A stretch of DNA of 64,000 bases from Dolomedes plantarius (lineage: Eukaryota > Arthropoda > Arachnida > Araneae > Dolomedidae): NCBI GenBank assembly GCA_907164885.2, contig OU015490.1, forward strand, positions 241,870,449-241,934,448, in the 5' to 3' direction. Positions 34,925 through 46,140 of the stretch are shown piece after piece (position 1 is the first letter of the stretch; each line of letters opens with the position of its first letter). The position numbers and the translations under genes are program-made. The notes under the pieces are model-generated. The model was given only the letters and a program-made list of their open reading frames with translations. It was not told the DNA's origin and searched no databases.

Positions 34925-35455
34925 AGCTAAGTAACTCGAATTCTGACTTCATGTAACAAAACTCTTGCACAATCAGCTCTTCAACTATCTTGTCGGGTAA
35001 TCTGTCAGTCAGACGACCTAGAAATTTTAACAGAAGATTCCTCTGAAATCTCTCAATATTACAGTATCCTTTTTTTTAATAAAATTTATTGGCTTCTATT
35101 ACGTATTGCCTGTTAGCATTTACAAAATTGCTTTAAATGAGACCCATATCCAGTAAAAGATTTTCAGTACTAACCTGATTTTATGGTTTCAAATTTTCAT
35201 GGGGAGATCACATGATCTCGATTTTGAAATTAACTGATTCCTAAAAACTATATCTCTCCCACTTTATTGATTTTTTTTTTCCCCTTAGAGTAATTTTTGA
35301 TATTCACATTGTTATATGCTCAAAAAATTAGCCTTGTGTTACAATAGGTTATACATTTTCATATATGTAAGCCCAAAAAAATTATCTCTAGTTTTAACTG
35401 ATGTCTTATATCTTATTCAAATCTAATTTAAAAGTGGACTTTATTTCTTCTGAAT
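34925..35455 (+). repeat. Segmental duplicate block B2-C2-A2
   Basis: Contains, in the order B, C, A and nearly contiguous, the three segments that lie in the order A, B, C and widely spaced at 31180-33292. The A segment here lacks the SINE and preserves the pre-insertion site (attgttatatgctcaaa). Confidence 0.85.
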
Positions 35456-35874
35456 ATTTTGTGGAGTAGTTCAAATGCACCCAATACTGCGCTTATTCAA
35501 ATTACTCTACACTGCATTGTTCAGGATATATTTAAAGTGAACAAGGCATTAGCACAACCTCAGATAAGGCGTCTAGTTGAAAAGGGTGGTTAAAATCAGC
35601 TTTCGGTTAAAAAAAATACTTAATCCCAGTCTTTTGAAAAGATCGTCTAAACAAACTAGGAGGGATATCTCTAGGGATGTAAATATACTTTAAAACCCAC
35701 TTAAATGATTAATAGCCTTTTTCATAGCTTTCAAACTATACCCAGAATGAAATGCCAATCCAAAATAAGTTGGATTTTAATTATACAATAAATGGATATA
35801 TAGTCAGTTGTTAGTTTCATTTTGGTTTCTGGGGATCCCTAAAAGTGCAAACGAATGGGAAAGTACAGCTTTAA

Positions 35875-36626
35875 GGGGTCATACGACTGTTAAACCGTCA
35901 AAAAAATGGATTTTTTTGAAGAAAAAAATATATGAAAGATTAACCATTTTGAGTATTTTAAGACAATCCGCTTGAAAAAATTCCCATAATTACGGAAGTT
36001 ATGAAAAAAAAAAGTGTCAGATATTTTCTGTAAACAGATTTAAAGGGCAATACTTCAAAGTGATATATCTCAAAATGTGTTTTTTCAAATAGCGCACTTG
36101 TTATCTCTGGAACTGTTTCATATTTTTGCATGAATTTTCACAGAGTACATATTATCATTTGCTTGAAAGTGAACCTAAATTTGTTTACAGATCTCTAGTG
36201 AATGTATTTTTCATGCATAGATAAAAGTGTTATTTATTAAGAAAAAAATGCACTATTTTTAGTTTCATTGTAAAAGAAGAAATATACCTTAAATATATAC
36301 AAATTTAGGTTCAAATTAAACTTTGCTTTCTGTTATGTGTTAAAAGCAGAAATTTTGTCTTAAACTCAATTTTTTTTTTTTAGAGTATTTATGTGCGTTA
36401 GCTTTGATATCACTTTTGTCCAAAGCATACTGCTTATTATTTATAACTATGTAACACAAATTATTTTTAACTATCAAACAAGAAACAGGTATACATTCAT
36501 AAATCAAACATTATTCTATTAACACAAAAAAAATTATTATTTTAAATCTTATACTTTTCAAGATATAGAATGTCGAAAGTGACACGATTTTCATACTTTA
36601 TCGACTTTTAACAGTCGCATGACCCC
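35875..36626. mobile_element. TTAA-flanked MITE (family 2)
   Basis: Inverted ends ggggtcatacgactgttaaa and tttaacagtcgcatgacccc (one mismatch) lie directly inside TTAA (35871-35874, 36627-36630). The 752-bp AT-rich interior has no gene. It sits about 140 bp before the acceptor of paralogue 4. Confidence 0.9.
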
Positions 36627-36770
36627 TTAAGTTCTGGAAGAGCATCAAAATTTGCTCTGTACTTCTTAAACGCAAAGTATTATGGGGGATGAAGTAAATG
36701 ATCATTAGATGGAAGGTTTCATTGAAGTGTTATTGATCGCTAAGCCAAACTATATTTATTAATTCTTTTC

Positions 36771-36772
36771 AG
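36771..36772 (+). other. Splice acceptor of paralogue 4
   Basis: The tract ttattaattcttttcag ends seven bases before the ATG at 36780. Confidence 0.65.
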
Positions 36773-36779
36773 TTTGGAC

Positions 36780-37445
36780 ATGGATGAGCGTACATGGAAT
36801 ACAGTTCTGCACGTTCTGACTTGGACATCCATACTACTTTTCATAGTTACCGTGGTGACGAATATGAATTTTATACAGCAACACAAGTGCTCGGATTTTC
36901 ATCCAGAGGGTGCCTTCGATGTTGCAGCCAGCCTCTGCCCCTACTGCGTAAGAGAATTCATTTCAATCTACCTCACTATATCTGGGAGGAAGAAAATCTC
37001 TAAATTGCTAATCTTCGTTGCATTGGCACTGGGAACGCAAGCTAATATTTCAGCATTTTTGTACGGCACAACTGATTCCATGTACATGAAAGCAGGGTTA
37101 GTACTCGCTCTGTCATCAATTTTTGCCGCTCACGGCAACAGATTTCGACCAAGACCTTTAGTACGGACTTTTGTATATTGCGTGGTCGCAGCGCTGATTT
37201 TCTTGACATTTCCAGCCATGTATCTACGGAATTTTCCTACCATTGTAGAGATGGGTTTCATCGGCGTATTCGTCATTCTTGCGGGACAATTTCTGCACTA
37301 CTTGGATTCGGCCCTTCGTCCTCCTATACGTCCCATTCAAATCATTAATGCAATTAATGACCTTCAACGAATGCGGGAGATGGATCCGGATTGGGTTGAA
37401 GTTGAACCAAATGCACTCAACGAGGAAGAACAAAACTTGATGTAA
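36780..37445 (+). CDS. Paralogue 4: divergent five-pass membrane protein with acidic tail
   Basis: Intact 221-residue member, the most divergent of those that keep the motif. PHTCW is changed to QHKCS, but H35, C37, C53 and C56 keep exactly the positions of paralogues 2 and 3, and FD before the second Cys pair is retained. The basic patch is SGRKKISK. Hydrophobic segments are at about 10-28, 77-92, 103-116, 132-148 and 158-175. A hydrophilic C-terminal extension of about 45 residues (PPIRPIQIINAINDLQ, then acidic VEVEPNALNEEEQ) is absent from paralogue 3 and hinted at after the stop of paralogue 2. The start is the first ATG after the acceptor (G at -3, G at +4). AATAAA at 37559-37564 gives a 3' untranslated region of about 130 bases. 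Function unknown. Confidence 0.87.
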   Translation: MDERTWNTVLHVLTWTSILLFIVTVVTNMNFIQQHKCSDFHPEGAFDVAASLCPYCVREFISIYLTISGRKKISKLLIFVALALGTQANISAFLYGTTDSMYMKAGLVLALSSIFAAHGNRFRPRPLVRTFVYCVVAALIFLTFPAMYLRNFPTIVEMGFIGVFVILAGQFLHYLDSALRPPIRPIQIINAINDLQRMREMDPDWVEVEPNALNEEEQNLM

Positions 37446-37558
37446 CGTCTTGAACTTCTCCCAAATATGGACTGGCATTTTCTTTTTTTTATATATATAT
37501 ATTCTCTTGTAATTTTAAATTCTATTCCATTAAAAAAAATTTTAAAGTAATTTGAGTA

Positions 37559-37564
37559 AATAAA
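37559..37564 (+). terminator. Polyadenylation signal of paralogue 4
   Basis: Canonical AATAAA 114 bases after the stop codon, the first in the downstream sequence. Confidence 0.65.
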
Positions 37565-37626
37565 GTTTAGTGTAATTTTCAGTCATCCATTAATTGTTTG
37601 ATTCCCTAATCTGTTGCTGTTTATCC

Positions 37627-38438
<812 letters not shown>

Positions 38439-39518
38439 TGTATGTATATATATATATAACAAAACACATGTCTCGATAGTACTATTAAAATAAATTGGGA
38501 AATATTTCTGAAGTAGAAAGGTATAAGGCGCCTTGAGTTCATAATTAATATTTAAGGTTACAAAGTATGAGTTATAATTGTTGTGCGCTGAAGTATACAT
38601 TATACCATTTACTCTCTCATATAAAATGGTCGGTGGAGTCTAAACTAAACTCTTGCCACTAAATCATCCGTACAATCGAAACTCAAACGCATATTTAATT
38701 TTAAGCAGTCTCTATTTTCTTTTAAGTACTGTCTCGGTTGTATTGATGGGAAATGAAAAAGTTAAAAATTTAAGAATAAATCTGTCGAATTATCCCATTA
38801 ATACTAATTATAATAATATAATTATAAATTTATACTTACGTACATAACAGAATATTGAAGGAAGGCTGCTAAACTTGAGTTTTCCTCGATTGAACGCTAA
38901 GGACAGAGTCCGGACGATCTATTTTTGGGGGGAGTTAAGTTAAAGGCATAATTGAGTGCCTCAGCTAACCGGAATATCTGTGGGTAGTGTTGACCAAAAT
39001 TAATGATCATTTGGGTCTGGTACTATAATTTTCGAGCTGTATAAAACTCTATAGAGTAATAAAGTAGCAAGGAAAAATGTTGTGTATAGGTGTATTGCCA
39101 TCTGCGTCGAAAGAAATATCTTAAATAATCCTGCTGTTCAGCTAAATTCTACCGATTACATTTTTTTTAGGATAGTTTCGTTATTTTTGTTAGTTTTCTT
39201 GGCTTATAAATGGATTAAATCCTGCTATTAGACCACGGTATCCACATTAAATTAATATTTATTGGAAGGGTATTAAACAGTCGCTATCACTCGATACGGA
39301 TATAAATCTTTTATACCTAAAAGTTTCACCTATTTTTAAAGAATCTGTATTTATAATATAGATTTTCATTATTTTCTTACTTCAAAACTCTACCTTTGGT
39401 AAATTGAGGAGATTTTGCAAAAAGCACTTTTCCCCGAGGAAAATGTTTTGGACTCCTAGGAAAATTTTAAACTTGTGCTAGTTCATACCTGTTAGAAGCA
39501 GAATACTCTACCTCCCCA
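38439..39518. other. Gene-free stretch
   Basis: AT-rich sequence with no supported gene or element. Confidence 0.5.
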
Positions 39519-40415
39519 GCCGCCCAAATAGCGTAGTGGTTAGTGTTCTGAGCTGCCCCATAGGACCATAGGAAATGGGTCGCAACTGCAATTCCTGGGC
39601 CACGCCCTCAATTGCAGACTTTCAGGTAATAAGCAGAGGGGAACAAATGAAACAGAGTATAGGAAAGGAGAGAAATGATTGGGTCGCTGCAAATGAAGGA
39701 CAAAACATTTAAGGAAATGACAGGATGGCTCTAGGCCGTTTCCTGTTAGAGGGGTCAGCATGATCACAATTTGCTAAATCTTTAAGTAAATCATTATCGA
39801 TATTGTAGTGAAAGTTAATGGCTAGATTTTGAAGGTGTTTTTTAAGAGTGGGGAGACCGATTTCATTGTAGATGTCAACATTACGGAAGTACCAAGGGGC
39901 ATTTATTATTTGTCTGATCGTGCTGCTCTGCTGAGAAGCTAGTTTTTTAATATGCATTTCAGCACAGTATGACCATGCTGGCCCACCATAGGTTAGTATA
40001 GGACGAAGAAACGATTTATACATGAGCAATTTATTTTGAATGCTTAATTTGCTGTTCCGAGCAATTAAGGGATATATTAGTCTGCGAGCTGCTCGAAACT
40101 TGTTCCTAACGTGTGTGATGTGATGTTTAAAAGTGATATTTTTATCGAGAACAATGCCAAGATATTTTACAGTTTCAGACCAGGGGAGATTTGTGTTTCC
40201 GATTTTAATTTGATGATTTAGGAAGGATTTTTTACCCTTTGAAGTGAACATAACTGCTATACATTTTTCACTGAGCTGCCCCACAGTGGACTTGGGTTCA
40301 TATCCCGATAAGGCTTGTTCGTTTCCGTGTCGGCCCCCTCATAGGGGGCAATGGTGGTTCACATATCTGGTGCTCACATAATTAAGTAGCCAGAAGTCCC
40401 AAACACTAGTCCCAA
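39519..40415 (+). mobile_element. tRNA-derived SINE split by a LINE insertion
   Basis: The left piece (39519-39560) carries an A box (aatagcgtagtggttagtg). The right piece (from 40271) carries a B box (gggttcatatcccgataagg) and the shared SINE core (ccctcatagggggcaatggt, tggtgctcacataat). Removing the LINE at 39561-40270 and one copy of its 13-bp target duplicate joins the two into a continuous SINE related to the one at 48086. Confidence 0.9.
39561..40270 (-). mobile_element. 5'-truncated jockey-like LINE inserted in a SINE
   Basis: Perfect 13-bp duplicates ctgagctgcccca flank it (39548-39560, 40271-40283), showing target-primed insertion into the SINE. On the - strand it encodes the C-terminal part of a jockey-type reverse transcriptase (stop at 39709): WSETVKYLGIVLDKNITFKH, LLMYKSFLRPILTYGGPAW, then DPSNRKRPRA, the same ending as the large LINE at 43452. 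The catalytic YADD and endonuclease are lost by truncation. The remaining frame is open throughout, so insertion is fairly recent. Confidence 0.93.
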
Positions 40416-40429
40416 CGAAATCATTTAAA

Positions 40430-41100
40430 GATTTTTAAAATACGCTCTGATCTCTTAAAGCAGACTGGTATACTTCAGAAAACATCCTCCCCTTTATTCG
40501 GATTAAGTCGTAAAACTTAGGGGTACGAATGTTTTTTCACACATAAAATATGCACTATATGCTAATATTTTCTTGAACGATATAAGAAGTACTAAGGGTT
40601 ATAAATCCTTTGTCCGCTTAAAATATACCAAAAATACCAATACCCGTCCTGTGCAATTTATTGACAGTCAGTGATACCACGATATGGGCATTAGTCCCTC
40701 TCCCGAGTTTTACCGTAGGTACATACGACGTTTAAAACCAAACACAAAATTGTCTTATCATATATTAACTGTCTGGGAAATATTTCCATTAAGTCTTATG
40801 TTCCTTTGTACAAAATTTATCGAACATCTAGATGCTATTACCCGTCTGTGATTATATACAAACTGCGTTATAAAGAATACATGCAAAGATTATAGCCTAC
40901 CTTGAAATATTGTATCTTATTTTTAAGTGTTAAGTTTCAGAGGAAAATAAAGAATTCACGTGTCTAACAAGCTGAGAAATCAGAAAAATCAAAACTAGGC
41001 AACTTCAAATCCTTTATGATGTCGTGGGAACAATAATAGTTATAATTATACTGATGATGATGATATTGAATGAATGAAGGAAAGAAAGAAAGAATTAATA
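40430..41100. other. Gene-free stretch
   Basis: Nothing recognised except short simple repeats (gatgat, gaatgaatgaaggaaagaaag) near 41055-41090. Confidence 0.5.
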
Positions 41101-41102
41101 TA

Positions 41103-42079
41103 CAGTGATTTCCGCTTATAAGAATCTTGTTTGTTATTACTGTTTTTGATTCTTATAAGCGGTTGATTCTTATAGCCGAAATTTAGGTTTTTGGACAGGC
41201 ACACACACCTATATATACATATATTAGATAATTTACCATAAAATACTCTTTGATTTACGTTAATTATCTTTTATTAAAATTATCTTTTTTTAATTTTAAA
41301 AATACAACTTAATTTTTAGACCTATAAGTAGATACACATGATTATAGTAAGAGAAGAAAAAATCCAATATTTGTTACAACATACCTGCTTAACAGTTTTA
41401 ACATTTCAACTACAGGAAGGGAACAAGAAAAAGTTTTCTATGGTAGTTTGAAGGTAATGAAGTTTTCAGGAGGCTGTTTATACCTCTTTCAATACTAATA
41501 GTCTCAGACGAAGATTCACCTTCTAGCTTACGTTTCACAATTTGATAACGTGCTGAATCTACTAATGTCACGTTTGTCTAAGTGATAGTGGACGACACTT
41601 CCTCGAAGATTTATGTGTTTCGGGGTCCAGGAAGCCGCGACCAGGATGTGGGAGGTGGGAAAAAAGATTCCCTCTTTTTGTTTGTCAGTGGAGAAAAGTG
41701 AAATCGGACCCGGACGGGTAAAGATGCCCCAGGTCAAGCTAATAGGACAGTGTTGTGCAAAAGCGTTTAAGGGAAAACTATTATGTTATGTCTAACAAAG
41801 AAAGAGATGAATTTTACAACTATATTCCATCCCATCTTATCAATCTTTCTTTTTAAAAAATGAAAGAAAGAACTTCGTGCCTTTTAAGGGTTTAAGTGAC
41901 TTTTTTGGAAAAATGCAAGGAAAGCGGCGAGTGTAAACTGATTCTTAAAACCGGTGGATTGATTCTTTAAAGCGAAAATTTTAACATGGAAATAATACAT
42001 TTGTTTTTGTTTTCGCGCTATTGATTCTTATAAACGGTTGATTCTTATAACCACTGATCACTATAAGCGGTGGTTACTG
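41103..42079. mobile_element. pogo/Tigger-like non-autonomous element
   Basis: The ends cagtgatttccgcttata and the inverse of cagtaaccaccgcttata are inverted repeats, with TA outside both (41101-41102, 42080-42081). Subterminal words 'gattcttataa(g/a)cgg' and 'ttgattcttata' recur in both orientations at each end, giving possible transposase-binding clusters. At 977 bp with no clear transposase it is non-autonomous. Assignment to pogo/Tigger is from the CAGT(A/G)...CCGCTTATA type ends and TA target. Confidence 0.78.
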
Positions 42080-42459
42080 TATATGAAATAATAATAATAT
42101 GGGAACTATGCGATAATGTGGGTCAAGTTGAAGTTTTTCAAAAACAATACTTATAAGAATAGTAACTTAAGTTGTTGTTTTTCTGATTAAGTAATTTGTT
42201 GCTATTTCTGAATGTGTCTTCGCCGAATCACTCGGAAGGGTTAAGATTTGCGAAGCTGTGGGGTTAATAAGTTGTAAGGGTTGCATTAAAGCGCTGCTTG
42301 CAAATATCGCAGCTGATGATTACAGGTCTATTCAATAAAAAGTGATATTTTAGTTTCTTGTCTATTTTTCTTACCTGAGGATCACAAAATACATCATTCA
42401 TTCTTTACCAGAGCAGGCTAGTGCTTTCTCCTCTCTTCAAATTTTTGTTACGCTTTTTT

Positions 42460-42990
42460 TTTAAATTTTTTTTTCATTGTCCATCTGTTCGGCGGTTGGC
42501 CGCTTTGTGCCTCCTGCTTTGCGGGGCTTGCTCTGTGGGGTCTACTTGTTTACTTGTTTGGGTGTAGGCGAGGAGTGGCTGCCTGTTGTGGTCTAACCTT
42601 GACCTTCGAAACTCGGGTTTCGAAGGTCACGGTCTAACCCCACCGGCGGGAATTCAACTCAGTAGGCCATTGCGGCCATGTCGGGTCCCACCTGGTGTTT
42701 CGGAGATCATTCATTCCTAACATAATTCCTTAACCCTGTGTAAATGTGGCATAACCCGAGTCCAGCCCGTCCACCTGTTTTCCGCCCTGCGTGTGACAAA
42801 CGAACTGAGCTCGCGCACCTGGTTCCCCTGATACAAGGAAAGAACGAGTTGCTCGCATCAATGGATTTCGCTTCACTGGGACAACCTGAGCTCAACTGCT
42901 ATTTTATATTGATAGTGGAGTTCCTGGACCTGCTGGTTTTAACTCCTGTCAGCAAGATATTTCGTGGTCAATGTTAAAATGCTCAGTAGG
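42460..42990. repeat. GC-rich island, unidentified retroelement part
   Basis: This patch is far more GC-rich than its surroundings and has an internal palindrome (cttcgaaactcgggtttcgaag, about 42601-42622, split as cttcgaaa/tttcgaag). It contains gggacaacctgagct near 42877, which also occurs in the 5' region of the large LINE at about 47377. It may be the 5' untranslated part of a related LINE. No protein recognised. Confidence 0.5.
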
Positions 42991-43319
42991 ATTTATCAGT
43001 GATTAAGTTAAGAAGGTATTAAGAATAAAGGTCTTTTAAGGTGAAAAAATTAAAGTCCTTCATAAGAGGAAGGAATGCTAAAATTTAAAGAAGCTGGTAC
43101 TATTTAATTACTAGTAAGAGAAGAATTAAATTTGAAAGTTAAGTAAGTAGATTATTAAGATGGATTTTAATCCGGAAAGGGAGGTTACTGGCCCACAATA
43201 AACTAGATATTAAGTTTAAAAAAGAAAAAAAAAGGCCCCGTTCAGGGTCATACAATAATAATGTGATAATCGCAGAATTCCGCTGGGGGAAAAGTGAAAA
43301 TATCAAGATAATATAATTT

Positions 43320-43412
43320 GGACTACGCGACACCACCTGGGCCCGAACCCATAACGTAGGGCTTACTAGGCCAGCGCGAATGCACTGCGCTACGGCAGCG
43401 ACGTAAGTAGGT
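43320..43412 (-). repeat. tRNA-like segment in the LINE 3' region
   Basis: Read on the - strand: an A-box-like cgtagcgcagtgcattcgcg and B-box-like gttcgggcccag at tRNA-like spacing. It lacks a proper acceptor stem, so it is not a functional tRNA. It may be a SINE head fused to, or neighbouring, the LINE tail. The word cgcgacaccac is shared with the tRNA-like segment at 50885-51030. Confidence 0.6.
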
Positions 43413-43451
43413 GGGAAATAAGTGAAGAGTATCGCGGTGCGGAAATTAATG

Positions 43452-46140
43452 TTATCTCCTAAGGAGACACGCCCGTGGGCGTTTACGATTGGCAGGGAGA
43501 CTGAAGTCGTAGTCGGGGAGTTCTGCGATTACCATATTATTAATATTAGGCAGGTTGTTATAAAATTTCTTAGAAATCTTATAAGCCTGCTTAGTAACAG
43601 TAGAGATGCCGAAGTCTCTTCTAATTGTCTCGTTCGACATATAACGGTAAGCTCGGCGAATTCTTCTGAGAGTTTTATTCTGGAGTTTTTCGATGTTAGT
43701 AATATGCGTTTGTGCGGCGGAAAACCACACCGGGGCAGCATACAGAGCAACGGGTAAAATGCATTGCTTGTAAAGTAGTACTTTATTTCTCATTGAGAAA
43801 TGCGGACTGAAAAATAGAGTTCGGAGTTGCATGGTGACAGCATTGCACTTGCTAATAGTGTTCGTAACATGGGGTTTCCAAGTAAGTCTGCGGTCCAGAG
43901 TTACGCCGAGATACTTTACTGTGTTCTCCCATTTAAGTGGGGAATGTTGGATATAGAGTCGCGGAGGATTGGTAAAGCGATTACTGAAATAGATCGCGTG
44001 ACACTTTGAGGGGTTGATTTTAATTTTCCAGCGTAAAAACCAAGACTCAAGAGTGTCGATGTGACGCTGAATTTGGAAAGTCAGGTAGTGGTCGTTATTG
44101 GAAGAAGATAGGATAGCTGTGTCGTCCGCATACATAGCGAGAAGAGTATTAGTTCCACGTGGTACATCGTTGGCGTACAAATTAAACAAGGTCGGTCCTA
44201 GGATCGATCCTTGTAAAATTCCCGACGTGATGTACCTATACCGGGACAGGTTATTGTTAATGCGGACGGCAAAATTTCGATTACGTAGGTAGTTGTGGAT
44301 CAAATGGATGAGACAGGCTGGCAAGTTAATTTGGATAAGTTTAAAAATAAGTCCCGGGTGCCAGACCTTGTCGAACGCGCACTTAATGTCTAGAAACAGA
44401 GCAGCGGTAGGTTGTTTACCCTGTAACCCATCGCGGGCAAATTCCACTACCCTTAGTAGCTGCTGCGTCGTGTTGTGCTCAGACCTAAAGCCAAACTGCT
44501 CTGGTATAATTATGTCGTGCTGGTCGAGGTGCTCATTGATTCTGTGAAGAATAACGCGCTCCGCCACCTTACTAAGGGAGCTCAGCAAGCTGATTGGACG
44601 ATAACTCTGGGGAAGGTTACGATCCCCCCCTGGCTTGGGGATGGGGCAGATAATTGAGGTCTTCCAACATGTGGGGAAATAGTTAAATTTAAATATGGAG
44701 TTGACAATTACAGTAAAGTATAGGATTATATTAGTTGGAAGATTTTTGAGGATTAAGTTATTGATGTTATCTATGCCAGGCGCTTTCTTATTATTAAGTT
44801 TTTGAATAATATCAATGATTTCGTAGAAGGTAACAGGGGAAGTAGAATCGGAGGGGGGGGTGGAAAGAAAATTTTGAACGGTCGTGAGGACAAGTCTATC
44901 ATTTTCCTCATCGACCAGGTCGTTGTTAGGAGAGAATTGCTCTCTGTAAGAGTCTGCAATGGCGTTAGCTTTGTCCAAGTCATTCATGGCAACTCCGTGT
45001 CGGCCTTGAATGGGCGGAAATTGCGTATGCTGTTTGCGGAGACGTCTGACAAACTGCCAGACGGAGTTGTCTTCAGGATCAAGCCCTTGTATGAATTCAG
45101 CCCACGTGGAGTTTCGGAAAATTCTAATATCGCGACGAACGCGCGCTCGAAGGAGATGATAATTACTCCTAAGCTGGGGGAGACGGGTGAATTGATATAA
45201 TTTACGTGCCACGTTACGGTCTTTAATTAATTTAACTATGTTGGGGGGGGAGATTATGATAACGTGGCTTTTTCAAAGCATGGGTGGATTTAGCCTTGGC
45301 GTGTTCGATGGCAGTAGTTAGGCAGTTGGTAGCATGCTCTATGTCATCCGGGCTACGAATGATGGGGTAATAGAGGGTGGAGTACTGGAGAATTTGTTGG
45401 AACTGCTCCCAGTTAGTGCGGGTGGGGGGATTAGGATTTTGAATATCGACCTGCCTATCGAAATTTATTAACACAGGGAGGTGGTCAGAGTCGAAAAGGT
45501 TAAGAGTTTCTATGGTGTAGGGGTAGGGTATATTTTTGGTGAGGGCAAGGTCGATTGTGCTTGAGCCCGATCTGTGGAAGTGAGTAGGGGTGGGGGGGGC
45601 GATTAATTTAATATTAGCGTTGTCGGTGACAAATTTTTGAAGGGCTCGGCCAGAACGGTCAGTCCTATGGCAGTTCCAACCTGTATTGTGTGCGTTGAAG
45701 TCACCTGCCACAATACAGTAATTACTATGATTAAAAATACTTTGAAATTCAGAGCACCGAAAATTTTTACTGGGGGGGATGTAGATGGAAGAGATTAAGA
45801 TTTTAGTGGTTCTGTCTGGAAGAAACATTATGGAAGTGCTCTCCACGTTAGTCGTGTTAATATCATTAAATTTAAAGTGATCCAGACCCCTTCGGACATA
45901 GATAGCAGTGCCACCTCCAGGGTGCTGATAAGAGTTAGGGGGGCGAGGGCGGTCGGTTCTATGGAGCGTGTAGTTACTAATGTTAAAACGCCAAGGTGCA
46001 GAGAATTTAGTTTCCTGGATCAGGGCAACGTCTATATTGGAATTTTCCATAAACTCCCTGAATTCACTCATTTTACAAGAAAGACTGTTTGCATTCCAGA
46101 ATAGAACTCTCAGTGAATTTTTAGAGGAAGAACTACTCAT
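43452..46140 (-). pseudogene. LINE ORF2: endonuclease and reverse transcriptase, one frameshift
   Basis: The first frame (46140-45232) is an AP-type endonuclease: RVLFWNANSL at the start, IQETKF (catalytic Glu), a middle segment with VAGDFNAHN (catalytic Asp and Asn), and FDSDHLPVL near its end (catalytic Asp and His). The second frame (to 43452) is the reverse transcriptase: INNLILKNLP, PISLLS, FLDIKCAFDKVWH (first Asp), GSILGPTLFNLYANDV, AMYADDTAIL (catalytic YADD) and a C-terminal NRKRPRA. The frames meet at a run of eight G on the + strand (45243-45250), where one base fewer would give one continuous reading of about 895 residues. ORF2 starts inside the end of ORF1 (ATGAGTAG overlap), a reinitiation arrangement known in jockey elements. 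The shift could be a real mutation or a homopolymer error. Confidence 0.93.

Noticed and set aside
42707..42977. Open frames in the GC-rich island
   Set aside because: GC-rich DNA gives long frames by chance. No domain seen. Treated as an unidentified retroelement part.
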